64,000 bases of DNA from Curvibacter gracilis ATCC BAA-807 (lineage in GTDB: Bacteria > Pseudomonadota > Gammaproteobacteria > Burkholderiales > Burkholderiaceae_C): NCBI RefSeq assembly GCF_000518645.1, contig NZ_KI912466.1:245792-309791 (forward strand), in the 5' to 3' direction. Shown piece after piece: positions 33,494 to 45,550 of the stretch. The stretch's first letter is position 1. Every line of letters starts with the position of its first letter. The notes beneath the pieces were generated by a model. The model did no database searches. It had not been told where the DNA came from and worked only from the letters and a program-made list of their open reading frames with translations. The position numbers and the translations under genes are program-made.

Positions 33494-34090
33494 ATGAAGG
33501 CAAGACTGGCACATCACCGTCCCCCCGCACTGCGCCGCAACGCCCGCCTGACACGGACCCTGGCCCGACTGGGCACGCTGGGCCTGGCGGCGGCTCTGGG
33601 GGGCTGCTCCATCCTCAGCCCGGTCCCCTTGCTGGAACTGGCCAAGGGCACGGCCAACGTGACCAGCGTGGCCGTTCAGTCGAGCTCCGGCAAGGCCAGC
33701 GACACGGTCTATCACCTGCACAGCACGGTCAAGACGGTGTGCATCGAATACAACCCCACCGCGCCCGTGGCCGATGTGGTGCCTGCGTTGCAGCTGGAGC
33801 TGCGCAAGCACGCGATCGAGAGCCGGGTCTACCAGGCCAATGCCTGGAACCAGCATTGCCCGGTGTGGCTGCGCTACACGGCCTACATGGACTGGGGCAC
33901 CCAGCCCTACAACGACGAGTTGCGGCCGTACGTCAACAACATCTCGCTGACCCTGCACAACGACCGGGGCCAGGTGCTGTCGACCAGCAACTACCGCTTT
34001 GATGGCGGCGGCTTCAACTCCAGCAAGTGGGCCTCGACCCGCGACAAGCTGGGCCCCGTGGTGACGGCCCTGGTCACCGGTTTCGAATGA
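33494..34090 (+). CDS. Outer-membrane-type lipoprotein of unknown function
   Basis: The 198-aa protein has a long basic N-terminus, a hydrophobic stretch and a lipobox LGGC near residue 38, so it should be a lipoprotein. The mature part contains KTVCIEYNP, ALQLELRKHAIESRVY and LRYTAYMDWGTQPYNDELRPYVNNISLTL, resembling small conserved lipoproteins of proteobacteria with no known function. It lies between the Ser/Ala-rich protein and the FlgH-like gene on the same strand, separated by only 26 bases from the latter. Confidence 0.75.
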   Translation: MKARLAHHRPPALRRNARLTRTLARLGTLGLAAALGGCSILSPVPLLELAKGTANVTSVAVQSSSGKASDTVYHLHSTVKTVCIEYNPTAPVADVVPALQLELRKHAIESRVYQANAWNQHCPVWLRYTAYMDWGTQPYNDELRPYVNNISLTLHNDRGQVLSTSNYRFDGGGFNSSKWASTRDKLGPVVTALVTGFE

Positions 34091-34116
34091 CGGCCCAGCG
34101 CGGCCAAGGAGCTTCC

Positions 34117-34830
34117 ATGCCTCAACTCTCACTCTCGTCCTCGCAGCGCCTGCTGATCCTGTGCGCGACAGCCGCCCTGCTCGGAGCTTGCAGCACCCCC
34201 ACCCCGGTCAGCACCGTGCCCGGCCCGCTGACAGCCACCCCGCTGGCCGCGCCCCTGAACATCGAACGGGCCAACACCGGCTCGCTGTTCCAGCCCGGCA
34301 TGACGACCGCCTCGCTGTTCACCGACCGGCGCAAACCACGCGCGGTGGGTGACACGCTCAAGGTCGACATTTCGGAAAGCATCAACGCCAGCAATGTGCT
34401 GACCACCGACAACAGCCGCAGCAACTCGATGAGCACCAAGGGCCCCGGCGTCAAGGGCGTGGGCAGCGGCATCATCCGCTCGCTGTTGAACCTGGACGCC
34501 AGCGCCTCGGGCAGCGACTCGTACAAGGGCAACGGCAAGACCACCGACGTGAGCAGCTTCACCGGCCAGCTGACGGCCACCGTGATCAACGTGTTGCCCA
34601 ACGGCAATCTGGTGGTGGCCGGCGAGCGCAGCGTGGCCCTCAATGGTGGGGTGCGCACCCTGCGCTTCTCGGGCGTGGTCGACCCCAAGGACCTGGCCTC
34701 GGGCAACGTGGTGGCCTCGGCCGATGTGGCCAACGCCCGCCTCGAAGTGGCCGGCCAGGGTGACGTCTCCGAAGCGGCCTCGCGCAACTGGCTGCAACGG
34801 GTGCTCACCAACAGCCTGTCGGTCTGGTAA
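34117..34830 (+). CDS. FlgH-like lipoprotein (flagellar L-ring family), orphan
   Basis: The 237-aa protein has a lipobox LLGACS near residue 25 and FlgH-family sequence: NTGSLFQPG and SLFTDRRKPRAVGDTLKVDISE, then FTGQLTATVINVLPNGNLVVAGE and LRFSGVVDPKDLASGNVVASADVANARLE. FlgH forms the outer-membrane L ring of the flagellum. FlgH is normally inside a flgB-to-flgL operon; here it stands alone near flhDC. AAGGAG precedes the ATG. It could be a second copy or a relative with another role. Confidence 0.82.
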   Translation: MPQLSLSSSQRLLILCATAALLGACSTPTPVSTVPGPLTATPLAAPLNIERANTGSLFQPGMTTASLFTDRRKPRAVGDTLKVDISESINASNVLTTDNSRSNSMSTKGPGVKGVGSGIIRSLLNLDASASGSDSYKGNGKTTDVSSFTGQLTATVINVLPNGNLVVAGERSVALNGGVRTLRFSGVVDPKDLASGNVVASADVANARLEVAGQGDVSEAASRNWLQRVLTNSLSVW

Positions 34831-34879
34831 CCACGGCAGGCCCGGCTCCGCGGCCCGCCAACGCAAGAAAGGAAAGGGT

Positions 34880-35491
34880 ATGAAACAACACTTCATCCGA
34901 TTGGGCCTGGCCTTGGGCCTGGCCAGCCTGGGGCCCGCGGGCCCGGCCCTGGCACTCGATGTGGCCGGGGTGCATTTCGACGACCAGATCGTGGTGGCGG
35001 GCAAGCCGCTGCGGCTCAACGGGGCCGGTGTGGGCTACCGCTTCCTGTTCAAGGTCTATGCCGTGGGCCTGTACCTGCCCGAGCGCCGCTTTTCAGCCCA
35101 GGAGGTGATGGGCAACGACGAGCCGCGCCGCATGGTGATCACCGCGCTGCGCGAGCTCAGCAGCAGTGACTTCAACGACGCCGTGATGAACCACTTCGGG
35201 CCGCGCGGCGAAGACCCCGACGCGCGCGCCGCACAGAAGGTGCTGCACCTGGGCCGCATCATCACCAGCCAGGCCCCGGTGCTGAAAAAGGGCGACAGCC
35301 TGACGCTGGACTGGCAGCCCGGTCAGGGCATGAGCATGAGCTACAACCAGAACGTCACCCCCCTGCCCGGGCACGACGTGGGCTTCTACAACACCTTGCT
35401 GGCCATCTGGCTGGGCGACAAGGCCTCGGACCCGACACTGCGCAGCCACCTGCTGGGCCGCCCCAGCGCCTCACGCGCCTCGGTCGACTGA
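34880..35491 (+). CDS. Chalcone isomerase-like periplasmic protein
   Basis: The 203-aa protein has a signal peptide ending near ALA and a chalcone-isomerase-like domain: GVGYRFLFKVYAVGLYLPER, MVITALRELSSSDFNDAV, and KKGDSLTLDWQPGQGMSM. Bacterial members of this family are periplasmic and not flavonoid enzymes; their function is mostly unknown. GGAAAGG precedes the ATG. It is the last of four same-strand genes after flhDC and is convergent with the pseudo-receiver gene. Confidence 0.82.
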   Translation: MKQHFIRLGLALGLASLGPAGPALALDVAGVHFDDQIVVAGKPLRLNGAGVGYRFLFKVYAVGLYLPERRFSAQEVMGNDEPRRMVITALRELSSSDFNDAVMNHFGPRGEDPDARAAQKVLHLGRIITSQAPVLKKGDSLTLDWQPGQGMSMSYNQNVTPLPGHDVGFYNTLLAIWLGDKASDPTLRSHLLGRPSASRASVD

Positions 35492-35528
35492 GGGCCGGTC
35501 GCCCCCATCCCGGCGCTGCCAAGGCGCC

Positions 35529-37295
35529 TCACTGGGGGTGCAGACGCAGGGAATCCGCCAGCGCATCTGACCGGGCCGGCACCGCAGGGGCGCCGGGCTT
35601 GCGGCTGGTGCCCGCCTGGCCGCCCGGGCCCGTCTTGAGCTGGGCCTTGGCCGCCTCGCGATCGCGGATGCGCAACACCACGCCGCCCGCCGAGCGCTCG
35701 CCTTCCTGCCCCAGCATGGCCCGGGCCGGGCCCACGCCGCAGCGCAGGCGCAAGGCATCGATCTGGCTTTGCAGCTCGCCAGCCTGCCCCAACCGGGTCT
35801 GGTTGCGCGACACGATCTGGTGCGCCAGGTCGACCAGCTTGGTGTTCTGCGTGCGGCCGCCATCCTCCAGCAACTGAGCCACCGCGCCCTCGACATCGCC
35901 GCCCAGGCTGCGGCCCATGGCGGCTTCGGCCATGGCGTTGATCTGCTGCAGGCAGTCGCGCACCAGATCGGCATAGGGGGTGTGGCGCACGCAGGCATTG
36001 GCGATCAGCTCGGCCAGGCCCCGGGTGTTGGCAAAGCGCAAACCCACCTGCCGCACCCAGCCCTCGGCCTCGTTCACGCGCAGTTCGCGCTCGGCCAGCA
36101 CCGACAGCAGATTGCAGACATTGCAGGCGGCTTCGAAGTCGAAGTCGGCGTCGTGCAGTTCGGCCGCCATCGCACGCAGCCCCGCCAGCACCTCGTCGTC
36201 GCGGCGGTGCAGCAGATGGCCCAGGATGTGCACCATGTCGCGGAAGCGGCGCACCCGGGCACTGCCCGCATGGCGTTCGGCAAAGCGCGCCAGGTCGGCC
36301 ACGCAGCGGTCCAGGCCACGCCGGTCGCGCTCGTTGAGGTGGCAGAAGGCCAGCAACACCAGAGACTGGTAGTCGAAGAGCTTGGAGTTCACACCCAGGA
36401 TGCCGGCGCGGGTCAGGGGCAGCTTGGCATTGGCCAGGTCACCGACGTAGTAGGCCATCATGCCGGTCTTCTGCAGACGTGCCACCGACTCGGGCGTGAG
36501 GTCGCTGGCGCGCCGGAAGCTGTCCATGGCGCCGCCGAAATCGGCCATTTCGACCTGGGCCCGGCCCAGCACGTCGTAGGCGTCGGCAAAACCGGTGTCG
36601 CGCTCGATCAGCTCCTGCAGGCTGGTCACCGCCTTGGTCGACTGCCCGGCCTCGATCTGGGCCCGCGCCACCCCCAGTTCGGCCCAGGGCGCCGGGCGCA
36701 GCGCCAGCACAGCCCGGTACAGGGTCTCGGCTTCTTTCGGGCGGCCCTGGCGCAGCAACAACTCAGCCCCGATGCGCGCCGCATACAGCCAGTAGGGCCC
36801 CTGGGTCTCGAAGCGCTGCCGGCACAGGTTGGCCGCCTCGTCGACCCGGCCATGCTCCAGGGCATCAAAGATCGGCAGCAGGTGGCGCTTGCGCAGACGC
36901 GCCAGGTTCAGCCGCTCGAACAGCATGGACGGTGTGAAAGGCTTGAGCAGGTAGCCGTCGAGGGCCGACTCGGCCGCCTCGGACACGGCGGCGTAAGAGG
37001 CCTCGGCCGTGACCATGAAGAACACGGTGGAAAACGGCAGCAGATGGGCCCGGCGCAGATCGTCCAGCAGGGTCTGGCCAGAATAGTGGTGCTCGGCAAA
37101 GAACTGCTCGCACAGCACGAAGTCGAACACCGTGTGCTCCAGCCGGTTGCGCGCATCCTGGATGCGGCTGCACTGGACCACTTCGCCGACCCCGAAATCA
37201 CGCAACTGGCGCACCAGGATCGAACGCGACGTGGTGTTGCCGTCAATGACCAGCGCCTTGGTATTGGCAATTTCTCGCGGGTTTTCAGTCGCCAT
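35529..37295 (-). CDS. Receiver-like/TPR protein with Glu at the phosphoacceptor site
   Basis: The 588-aa cytoplasmic protein has an N-terminal CheY-like receiver (residues 12-135) and a helical TPR region (about 140-340) followed by more helices. In the receiver, VIDGN has only one of the usual two acidic residues (D18), and FVLCEQFF has E63 where Asp is phosphorylated; T96 and K118 are kept. This looks like a receiver locked in an active-like state. TPR segments such as AELGVARAQIEAGQ and AYDVLGRAQVEMADFGGAM suggest partner binding. It diverges from the HDOD gene. Confidence 0.84.
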   Translation of the reverse strand: MATENPREIANTKALVIDGNTTSRSILVRQLRDFGVGEVVQCSRIQDARNRLEHTVFDFVLCEQFFAEHHYSGQTLLDDLRRAHLLPFSTVFFMVTAEASYAAVSEAAESALDGYLLKPFTPSMLFERLNLARLRKRHLLPIFDALEHGRVDEAANLCRQRFETQGPYWLYAARIGAELLLRQGRPKEAETLYRAVLALRPAPWAELGVARAQIEAGQSTKAVTSLQELIERDTGFADAYDVLGRAQVEMADFGGAMDSFRRASDLTPESVARLQKTGMMAYYVGDLANAKLPLTRAGILGVNSKLFDYQSLVLLAFCHLNERDRRGLDRCVADLARFAERHAGSARVRRFRDMVHILGHLLHRRDDEVLAGLRAMAAELHDADFDFEAACNVCNLLSVLAERELRVNEAEGWVRQVGLRFANTRGLAELIANACVRHTPYADLVRDCLQQINAMAEAAMGRSLGGDVEGAVAQLLEDGGRTQNTKLVDLAHQIVSRNQTRLGQAGELQSQIDALRLRCGVGPARAMLGQEGERSAGGVVLRIRDREAAKAQLKTGPGGQAGTSRKPGAPAVPARSDALADSLRLHPQ

Positions 37296-37467
37296 GGCTC
37301 ATAAACAGGTATCGTCACCAGTTGTAACAGGGATCGCGCCCGATCCAAGTGCAAAAGTTTGCCGTTCATGCCCTTGAAAGGTAAAAGATCCGCGTTTTTG
37401 CGTTCTTTGGTGCCAGGGCGAACATCACTGAGCACGCTGCGCAGGCCCATCCCAGAAAGAGTCTCTC

Positions 37468-38601
37468 TTGACCGCGCTCATTGTTTCGGCCGCCGGCCTG
37501 TTTCTGCTGCTGTTCATCGCCTTGCTGTTGAGCCGACGCAAGCGGCCATCGGCGCGCACGCCATCCCCCCCATCGACCGCCCGCCCGGCCCAGGCCGCGG
37601 CTGCGCCGGCCGCCCCCTCAGCGCCCCGCCCCGCGCCCGCCCGCACCCTGCTGTCGCCACCCAGCGCCCTGGCCTCGTTCCAGCGCCTGGGGCGTGATCA
37701 GTTGTCAACGCAGCGCCAGGCCGCCATCACGGCCGCCCTGCAGCGGGTGGCCCAGCCTTCGCGGGCGCTGCACCAGTTGGTCTCACCCGATTTTCTGGCC
37801 CAGGCCAGCTCGGCCGATCTGGCCGAGCTGCTGCAGGGCGAACCCCAGGTCACGGCCAAGGTGCTGGCCACGGTCAACTCGCCGCTGTATGCCTTGCAGG
37901 CCCCGGTGGTGAGCCTGGGCCCAGCCATCACCTACCTGGGTCTGAACACCGTGCGCGGCCTGTGCCTGCACTACATGCTGGAAGACAGCTTCCAGAGCGG
38001 CGACAGCGGCCTGCGGCGCTACTTCGATCAGGTGTGGGGCGCCAGCAGCCTGGCCAGCGAGCTGTGCCTGCGCCTGGCCCAGGGCTGCCACCTGACGGAC
38101 CCTGGCGCCCTGGCCACCCAGGTGGTGCTGTCCTTTCTGGGACGGCTTTCATTGGCCTCGGTGCTGCCCACGGACAAGCTGCTGGCCATGGCGCCCCTGG
38201 ATCTGCTGGAGCGCACCCGGCTCGAACAGCAGCAAGTCGGCCTGGGGGCTTGCGAGGTGGGCTGCCTGCTGATGCAGGCCTGGCAGTTGCCCAAGGCCCT
38301 GATCGACGAAACCGGCGCCATCGACGCCCTGCTCTGCCCGCAGCCCCCCGCCTTGAGCCCACGCGCCGAAGGCCGGCTGGCCGTGGCCTACCTGAGCGCC
38401 CGCATCGCAGAGCAGATGATGTTCGGCGAGCTGGCAGAACCGGCCGCACTCGATTGGGCGGACGAAGCCCGGGTGGATCTCTTCCCGGTGCGCCAGGCCC
38501 TGTCCTTGCCGGCCCTGGCCCCCTTGCCCGAACTGCTGCAGGGCCAGGAGTTGAACCGCCATCTGAGGCAGATGCAGCAGGCGCTGCAGCCTCGGGGTTG
38601 A
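37468..38601 (+). CDS. HDOD-domain protein with N-terminal membrane anchor
   Basis: The 377-aa protein starts with one transmembrane helix (LIVSAAGLFLLLFIALLL), an Arg/Lys stop, an Ala/Pro linker and then an HDOD domain from about residue 95: LLQGEPQVTAKVLATVNSPLYALQAPVVSLGPAITYLGLNTVRG in parts. HDOD proteins act in regulation, often with cyclic di-GMP circuits, and lack HD phosphodiesterase metal ligands. The start is TTG, preceded by AAAGAG. Its neighbours are a pseudo-receiver protein and a GGDEF protein. Confidence 0.85.
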   Translation: MTALIVSAAGLFLLLFIALLLSRRKRPSARTPSPPSTARPAQAAAAPAAPSAPRPAPARTLLSPPSALASFQRLGRDQLSTQRQAAITAALQRVAQPSRALHQLVSPDFLAQASSADLAELLQGEPQVTAKVLATVNSPLYALQAPVVSLGPAITYLGLNTVRGLCLHYMLEDSFQSGDSGLRRYFDQVWGASSLASELCLRLAQGCHLTDPGALATQVVLSFLGRLSLASVLPTDKLLAMAPLDLLERTRLEQQQVGLGACEVGCLLMQAWQLPKALIDETGAIDALLCPQPPALSPRAEGRLAVAYLSARIAEQMMFGELAEPAALDWADEARVDLFPVRQALSLPALAPLPELLQGQELNRHLRQMQQALQPRG

Positions 38602-38637
38602 GCCCAGCGGCCAGGGCGGTCGGACAATCGCCAGAAA

Positions 38638-38667
38638 TTTACAATAACGTTACTTTTAAGTCACAAT
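38638..38667 (+). promoter_or_regulatory. Candidate promoter of the soluble GGDEF gene
   Basis: TTTACA (38638-38643) and CACAAT (38662-38667) are 18 bases apart, 41 bases before the ATG of the GGDEF gene, in an A/T-rich patch that also contains a GTAACGTTAC-like dyad. The -35 is a near match, the -10 only moderate. Confidence 0.4.
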
Positions 38668-38707
38668 CAGCACAGATCCCACCTTCCCTCCAGGCCTGCG
38701 GGCATCC

Positions 38708-39727
38708 ATGCGATACACAGAATCCAAGGCCCGCAGCGCCGAGTTGCTGCGACTGACACTGGCCAACATGGGCCACCACACAGCCGCGTTCAACCCGATC
38801 ACCTTCACGGTGTGGTACGAGCATGCCGCAGGCATCAACCCCAAGCTGAACGCCGACATGAGCCAGTGCCTGAGCAAGGGCCTGGCCATGGACGACGAGA
38901 TGATGCTGCGCCTGTACCGCGAGCACATCACGCCGGCCGACACCGAGCAGATGGAGTTGATCGCCAATGAAATGCAACGCCTGATGCGCAGCATGTCGGA
39001 CTCGGCCGCCGCCACGGGTCAACAGGCCGGCACCTTCGGGCAACAACTGACGGAATTGAACGAAGCGCTGACCGCCACCGACGACAGCCCGCTGAGCACC
39101 CAGGTGGCCCGCGCCCTGGAAGGCACCCTGGAAATGAAGGCGGCGGTCGACACGCTGCAAATGCGGGTGAATCAGAGCCAGGATGAAATCAAGCGCCTGC
39201 GCCAAGACCTGGAACGCACCCGCGAAGAGGCCATGCTGGACCCGCTGACCGGCCTGCTCAACCGCAAGGGCTTTGACCAGCGCCTGCAGGCCCTGCTGAG
39301 CCAGGCGCCCGACTCCGGCGAGAGCCACTGCCTGGTGATGCTGGACATCGACCACTTCAAGCGGGTGAACGACACCCATGGCCACCTGATGGGCGACCGC
39401 GTGATCCAGGGCCTGGGCGAGATCCTGCGCACCTCGGTGACCCGGCCCAGCCATGCCGTGGCCCGCTATGGCGGCGAAGAATTTGCCATCGTGCTGCCCA
39501 ACACCAGCCGTGCCGAGGCCACCCAGATCGCCGAAACCATCCGAGCCCGCACCAAGGCGATGAAGCTGCGCAATCGATCGACGCAAGAGGTGGTGCTGAC
39601 CGTCACCATCTCGAGCGGCATCGCCGCCCTGCGCCAGGGTGACGATGCGCACTCGCTGATTGCCCGTGCCGATGCCGCGCTGTATGCCTCCAAGAAGGGC
39701 GGGCGCGACCGCGTGACCTGCCAGTGA
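38708..39727 (+). CDS. Soluble diguanylate cyclase (GGDEF)
   Basis: The 339-aa protein has no membrane helix. Residues 1-130 are a helical sensor-like region (LLRLTLANMGHHTAAFNPITFTVWYEH at its start), then a coiled-coil-like linker and a GGDEF domain from about residue 175 (DPLTGLLNRKGF). GGEEF is at 255-259, so cyclic di-GMP synthesis is expected; the I-site position reads RPSH rather than RxxD, so product inhibition may be weak. Same-strand and close to the HDOD gene. Confidence 0.88.
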   Translation: MRYTESKARSAELLRLTLANMGHHTAAFNPITFTVWYEHAAGINPKLNADMSQCLSKGLAMDDEMMLRLYREHITPADTEQMELIANEMQRLMRSMSDSAAATGQQAGTFGQQLTELNEALTATDDSPLSTQVARALEGTLEMKAAVDTLQMRVNQSQDEIKRLRQDLERTREEAMLDPLTGLLNRKGFDQRLQALLSQAPDSGESHCLVMLDIDHFKRVNDTHGHLMGDRVIQGLGEILRTSVTRPSHAVARYGGEEFAIVLPNTSRAEATQIAETIRARTKAMKLRNRSTQEVVLTVTISSGIAALRQGDDAHSLIARADAALYASKKGGRDRVTCQ

Positions 39728-39755
39728 AGGGGCTGCCGCCCCCTCCCGCCGGCGT

Positions 39756-41039
39756 TCAGTAGGTTTCGAGGTGCAGGCGCCCCCCCTGGCGCAGGGCCGG
39801 GCCCACGCTGTCCCAGCTCAGGCCGGCCTGCTGGGCCACATCGCGCAAGGCCAGCACCACACCCTCCTCCATGGCCTTGAGGCCGCAGACGAAGAAGCAG
39901 GTGTCGGAGTCGGCCAGCAGGGGCCCCAGGTCGGCGGCACGCTCACGGATCAGGTCCTGCACATAGCGCTTGGGCGCGCCGGGCTGGCGTGAAAAGGCGA
40001 AGTTGATGTCGATGAAGTCCTTGGGCAGGTTCTGCAGTGGGCCGAAGTACGGCAGCTCTTCGGGCGTGCGTGCGCCAAAGAACAGCATCAGCTTGCCACC
40101 TTCGAACTTGCCTGACTGGCGCAGCCGACGCCGCCACTCGGTCATGGCGCGCATGGGGGCGCTGCCGGTGCCGGTGCAGATCATGACGATGTTGGAGCGC
40201 GGGTGGTTGGGCATCAGGAAGCTGGCGCCAAACGGCCCGATCACCTGCACCTTGTCACCCACCTGCAGATCGCACATGTAGTTGCTGGCCACGCCCCGCA
40301 CCGGCTGACCCTGGTGGTCTTCAAGCACGCGCTTGATGGTCAGCGAGAGGTTGTTGTAACCCGGCCGCTCGCCATTGCGCGGGCTGGCAATCGAGTACTG
40401 GCGGGCATGGTGCGGTCGGCCCTGGGCGTCGGTGCCCGGCGGGATGATGCCGATCGACTGGCCCTCGAGCACCGGGAACGGCAGGTGACCGAAATCGAGC
40501 ACCACGTGGTGGGTGTCGTAGTCGGTGCCCACCTCGGTGACCCGCACATTGCCGGCCACGGTGGCGGTGATGAACTTCTCGGGCGCCTTGGGGCCATAGA
40601 GGTTGGTGTAGGCATGGGCGGCCGACCAGGGCGGCAGGGTGGCGCCATATTGGGCGCTGTTGAAGCGTTCGCCCTCACCCTGTCCGGCCGGCCCGGCAGG
40701 CGCGGTGCTGACGGCGGGGCCTTCAGTCGGCACGGCCGCGGCACCGGCGGCGGCCAGTTGTTCGGCACTGAGTTCATCGGGCAGCTCGTCCCAGCCCAGC
40801 TGGGCTTCGACCGTGTAGGCCAGCGAGCGCGGCATGTTGCGCCAGTTGTCAATCGACCCCGTGGGGCAAGGCGGCACACAGGCCATGCACAGATTGCACT
40901 TGTCGGCGTCGACCACGTAATTGCGCGAATCGTGGGTGATGGCCGCCACCGGGCAGGTGGCCTCGCAGGTGTTGCAGCGGATGCAGATCTCGGGGTCGAT
41001 CAGATGCTGCCGGATGACTTGGGGTTCGCTCATGTCCAT
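39756..41039 (-). CDS. boxA: Benzoyl-CoA 2,3-epoxidase reductase component BoxA
   Basis: The 427-aa protein is BoxA, which passes electrons from NADPH to BoxB. Two ferredoxin-type clusters lie at the N-terminus ([12 protein letters not shown] and [12 protein letters not shown]). A flexible Ala/Pro linker follows, then an FAD/NADP reductase module with [12 protein letters not shown] and the nucleotide motif [12 protein letters not shown]. Overall length fits BoxA. It is the last box gene on the minus strand, separated from boxB by a terminator-like hairpin. An ATG two codons in (41033) is an alternative start. Confidence 0.94.
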   Translation of the reverse strand: MDMSEPQVIRQHLIDPEICIRCNTCEATCPVAAITHDSRNYVVDADKCNLCMACVPPCPTGSIDNWRNMPRSLAYTVEAQLGWDELPDELSAEQLAAAGAAAVPTEGPAVSTAPAGPAGQGEGERFNSAQYGATLPPWSAAHAYTNLYGPKAPEKFITATVAGNVRVTEVGTDYDTHHVVLDFGHLPFPVLEGQSIGIIPPGTDAQGRPHHARQYSIASPRNGERPGYNNLSLTIKRVLEDHQGQPVRGVASNYMCDLQVGDKVQVIGPFGASFLMPNHPRSNIVMICTGTGSAPMRAMTEWRRRLRQSGKFEGGKLMLFFGARTPEELPYFGPLQNLPKDFIDINFAFSRQPGAPKRYVQDLIRERAADLGPLLADSDTCFFVCGLKAMEEGVVLALRDVAQQAGLSWDSVGPALRQGGRLHLETY

Positions 41040-41088
41040 GGCTGTCTCGACTTGTTGTGGGCGTGGGGAGGATCAGGATACTGGGTGC

Positions 41089-41118
41089 GAAAAAGGGGGC
41101 TGACAAGCCCCCTTTTTC
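41089..41118 (-). terminator. Terminator-like hairpin between boxB and boxA
   Basis: A perfect 13-base dyad (GAAAAAGGGGGCT / AGCCCCCTTTTTC) closes a 4-base loop. On the minus strand the stem is followed by the T-rich arm itself and lies 26 bases after the boxB stop and 50 bases before the boxA start. It has the form of an intrinsic terminator working in both directions. Confidence 0.75.
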
Positions 41119-41143
41119 ACAATCCCTCAGGGTCAGGGTGGGC

Positions 41144-42571
<1,428 letters not shown>

Positions 42572-42661
42572 GCTTGTCTCCAGGTAAGTGGTCAGTCAGT
42601 CAATCAGTCATCCAAAAAAACTCACACGGTTTGAGGGGTGTGGCTGCAAGCAGACATCCCC

Positions 42662-44320
<1,659 letters not shown>

Positions 44321-44367
44321 GGTGTGTCTCCGTCGGTGGAAAGATAGTGCATTCTTGCGAAACTGAC

Positions 44368-44385
44368 TGCATGTTAGTACATGCA
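44368..44385. promoter_or_regulatory. TGCA dyad, candidate BoxR operator
   Basis: TGCATGT-TAGT-ACATGCA is a perfect 18-bp dyad covering the -10 of the boxC promoter. Further TGCA units lie at 44348, 44382 (within the dyad) and 44406. TGCA-containing repeats are the recognition core described for the related regulator BzdR; use by BoxR here is inferred from position. Confidence 0.6.
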
Positions 44386-44399
44386 TTAAAGTGCGTCAA
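44371..44399 (-). promoter_or_regulatory. Sigma-70-type promoter of boxCBA
   Basis: On the minus strand, TTGACG (complement at 44394-44399) and TAACAT (complement at 44371-44376) are exactly 17 bases apart, 51 bases before the boxC ATG. A TGCA dyad overlaps the -10 and spacer, so a bound repressor would exclude polymerase. Confidence 0.6.
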
Positions 44400-44474
44400 G
44401 CAAGATGCAGTAAATTTCCTATCAGCGGATCACCTACCCATTCACCCCCCATTCACCCCCCATTCACCGCCCCA

Positions 44475-45413
44475 TCACACGGGCAACTTCAAGGCCTCCC
44501 GGACCTGGGTGCGCAAGAGCTTGAAGGTGTCCTGCAAGGGCTGCGAGCTGGTGTTCAAACGCAGATCGGCCTTGGAATAAAAGGCCGAGCGCCCCGCCAG
44601 GATCTGGCGCAGGTCGTTCATGGCCTCGGCACTGGCCGCCATGGGCCGCAGGTCGCCCTGCTCGGCCACGCGCTGCATGTGGTCTTCGGGTTCGGCCTGC
44701 AGCCACACCGTGGTGCAGTGCGACAGCAACAGGTTGAAGGTGGCCGCATCGGACACCAGGCCACCCGGGGTGGCGATCACCACTTCGGGGTAGATCTGGA
44801 TGGCCTCTTCGAGGGCCCGGCGCTCATAGCGGCGGTAGGCGTTCATGCCATACAGGCCCTGGATCTCGGAGATGCTGCAGCCGGCAAACTTCTCGATCTC
44901 GCGGCTCAACTCGACAAAAGGGTATTCAAGGTCGTCGGCCAGCATCTGGCCCAGGGTGGATTTGCCCGCGCCCCGCAGGCCCACCAATGCCACCCGCGGC
45001 CAGGCCGCGCCCGGCGTGTGGCCGCTGACACTGCCGTTGCCCAGCAGATCGCCGATGGCCACGCGCACGCGGCGCAGCGTGGCCTCGTCGCGGTGCTCGA
45101 GCAACTCACGGATCAGCAGCCACTCGGGCGATGAGGCGGTGATGTCACCAATCAATTCGGCCATGGAGCATTGCAGCGCACCGGCCACCTGCTGCAACAC
45201 CAGAAAAGAAGCATTGCCGGTGCCGTACTCCAGGTTGGCCAGGTGGCGCTCGGACACATCGGCCGCCAACGCCACAGCCTTGCGCGTCATGCCGCGGCGT
45301 GCGCGCAGGCTGCGCACGCGCTCGCCCAGGGCCACCAGCGAGCCATGGCGTTCTTCGCCGGCAGCCTCGGCACCCGCCGCAACCGGTGCCACCGGGGTGA
45401 TGGAATCTTGCAT
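44475..45413 (-). CDS. boxR: Box-pathway regulator BoxR (XRE + shikimate-kinase-like domain)
   Basis: The 312-aa protein has an N-terminal helix-turn-helix (ALGERVRSLRARRGMTRKAVALAADVSERHLANLE is the region) and a C-terminal shikimate-kinase-like domain with P-loop GLRGAGKST near residue 160. BoxR/BzdR proteins use this domain to sense benzoyl-CoA and release repression. ATG 45413 (MQDSITPV) is used; a GTG 51 bases upstream is open but is not preferred. It lies between the boxCBA promoter and the divergent boxD/ligase operon. Confidence 0.94.
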   Translation of the reverse strand: MQDSITPVAPVAAGAEAAGEERHGSLVALGERVRSLRARRGMTRKAVALAADVSERHLANLEYGTGNASFLVLQQVAGALQCSMAELIGDITASSPEWLLIRELLEHRDEATLRRVRVAIGDLLGNGSVSGHTPGAAWPRVALVGLRGAGKSTLGQMLADDLEYPFVELSREIEKFAGCSISEIQGLYGMNAYRRYERRALEEAIQIYPEVVIATPGGLVSDAATFNLLLSHCTTVWLQAEPEDHMQRVAEQGDLRPMAASAEAMNDLRQILAGRSAFYSKADLRLNTSSQPLQDTFKLLRTQVREALKLPV

Positions 45414-45550
45414 CTTGATGATATGGGTAAACCCTAATTTATGAACTATAGTGCTTGACGCCACACAGGGCGAGCATTAGCCTTCACGACATGCACAATA
45501 CTTCACCAGACTTGCCTGTGCAAGCCTGCATGTCAAACGGAGGCCCGACT

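Noticed and set aside
39729-39742. GGGGC-N4-GCCCC hairpin between the GGDEF gene and boxA as terminator
   Set aside because: Five base pairs and no T-run; too weak to support.
42590-42612. Short TCAG repeats before boxB as a satellite or CRISPR-like array
   Set aside because: Only four to five imperfect 4-base units; likely simple slippage in the leader.
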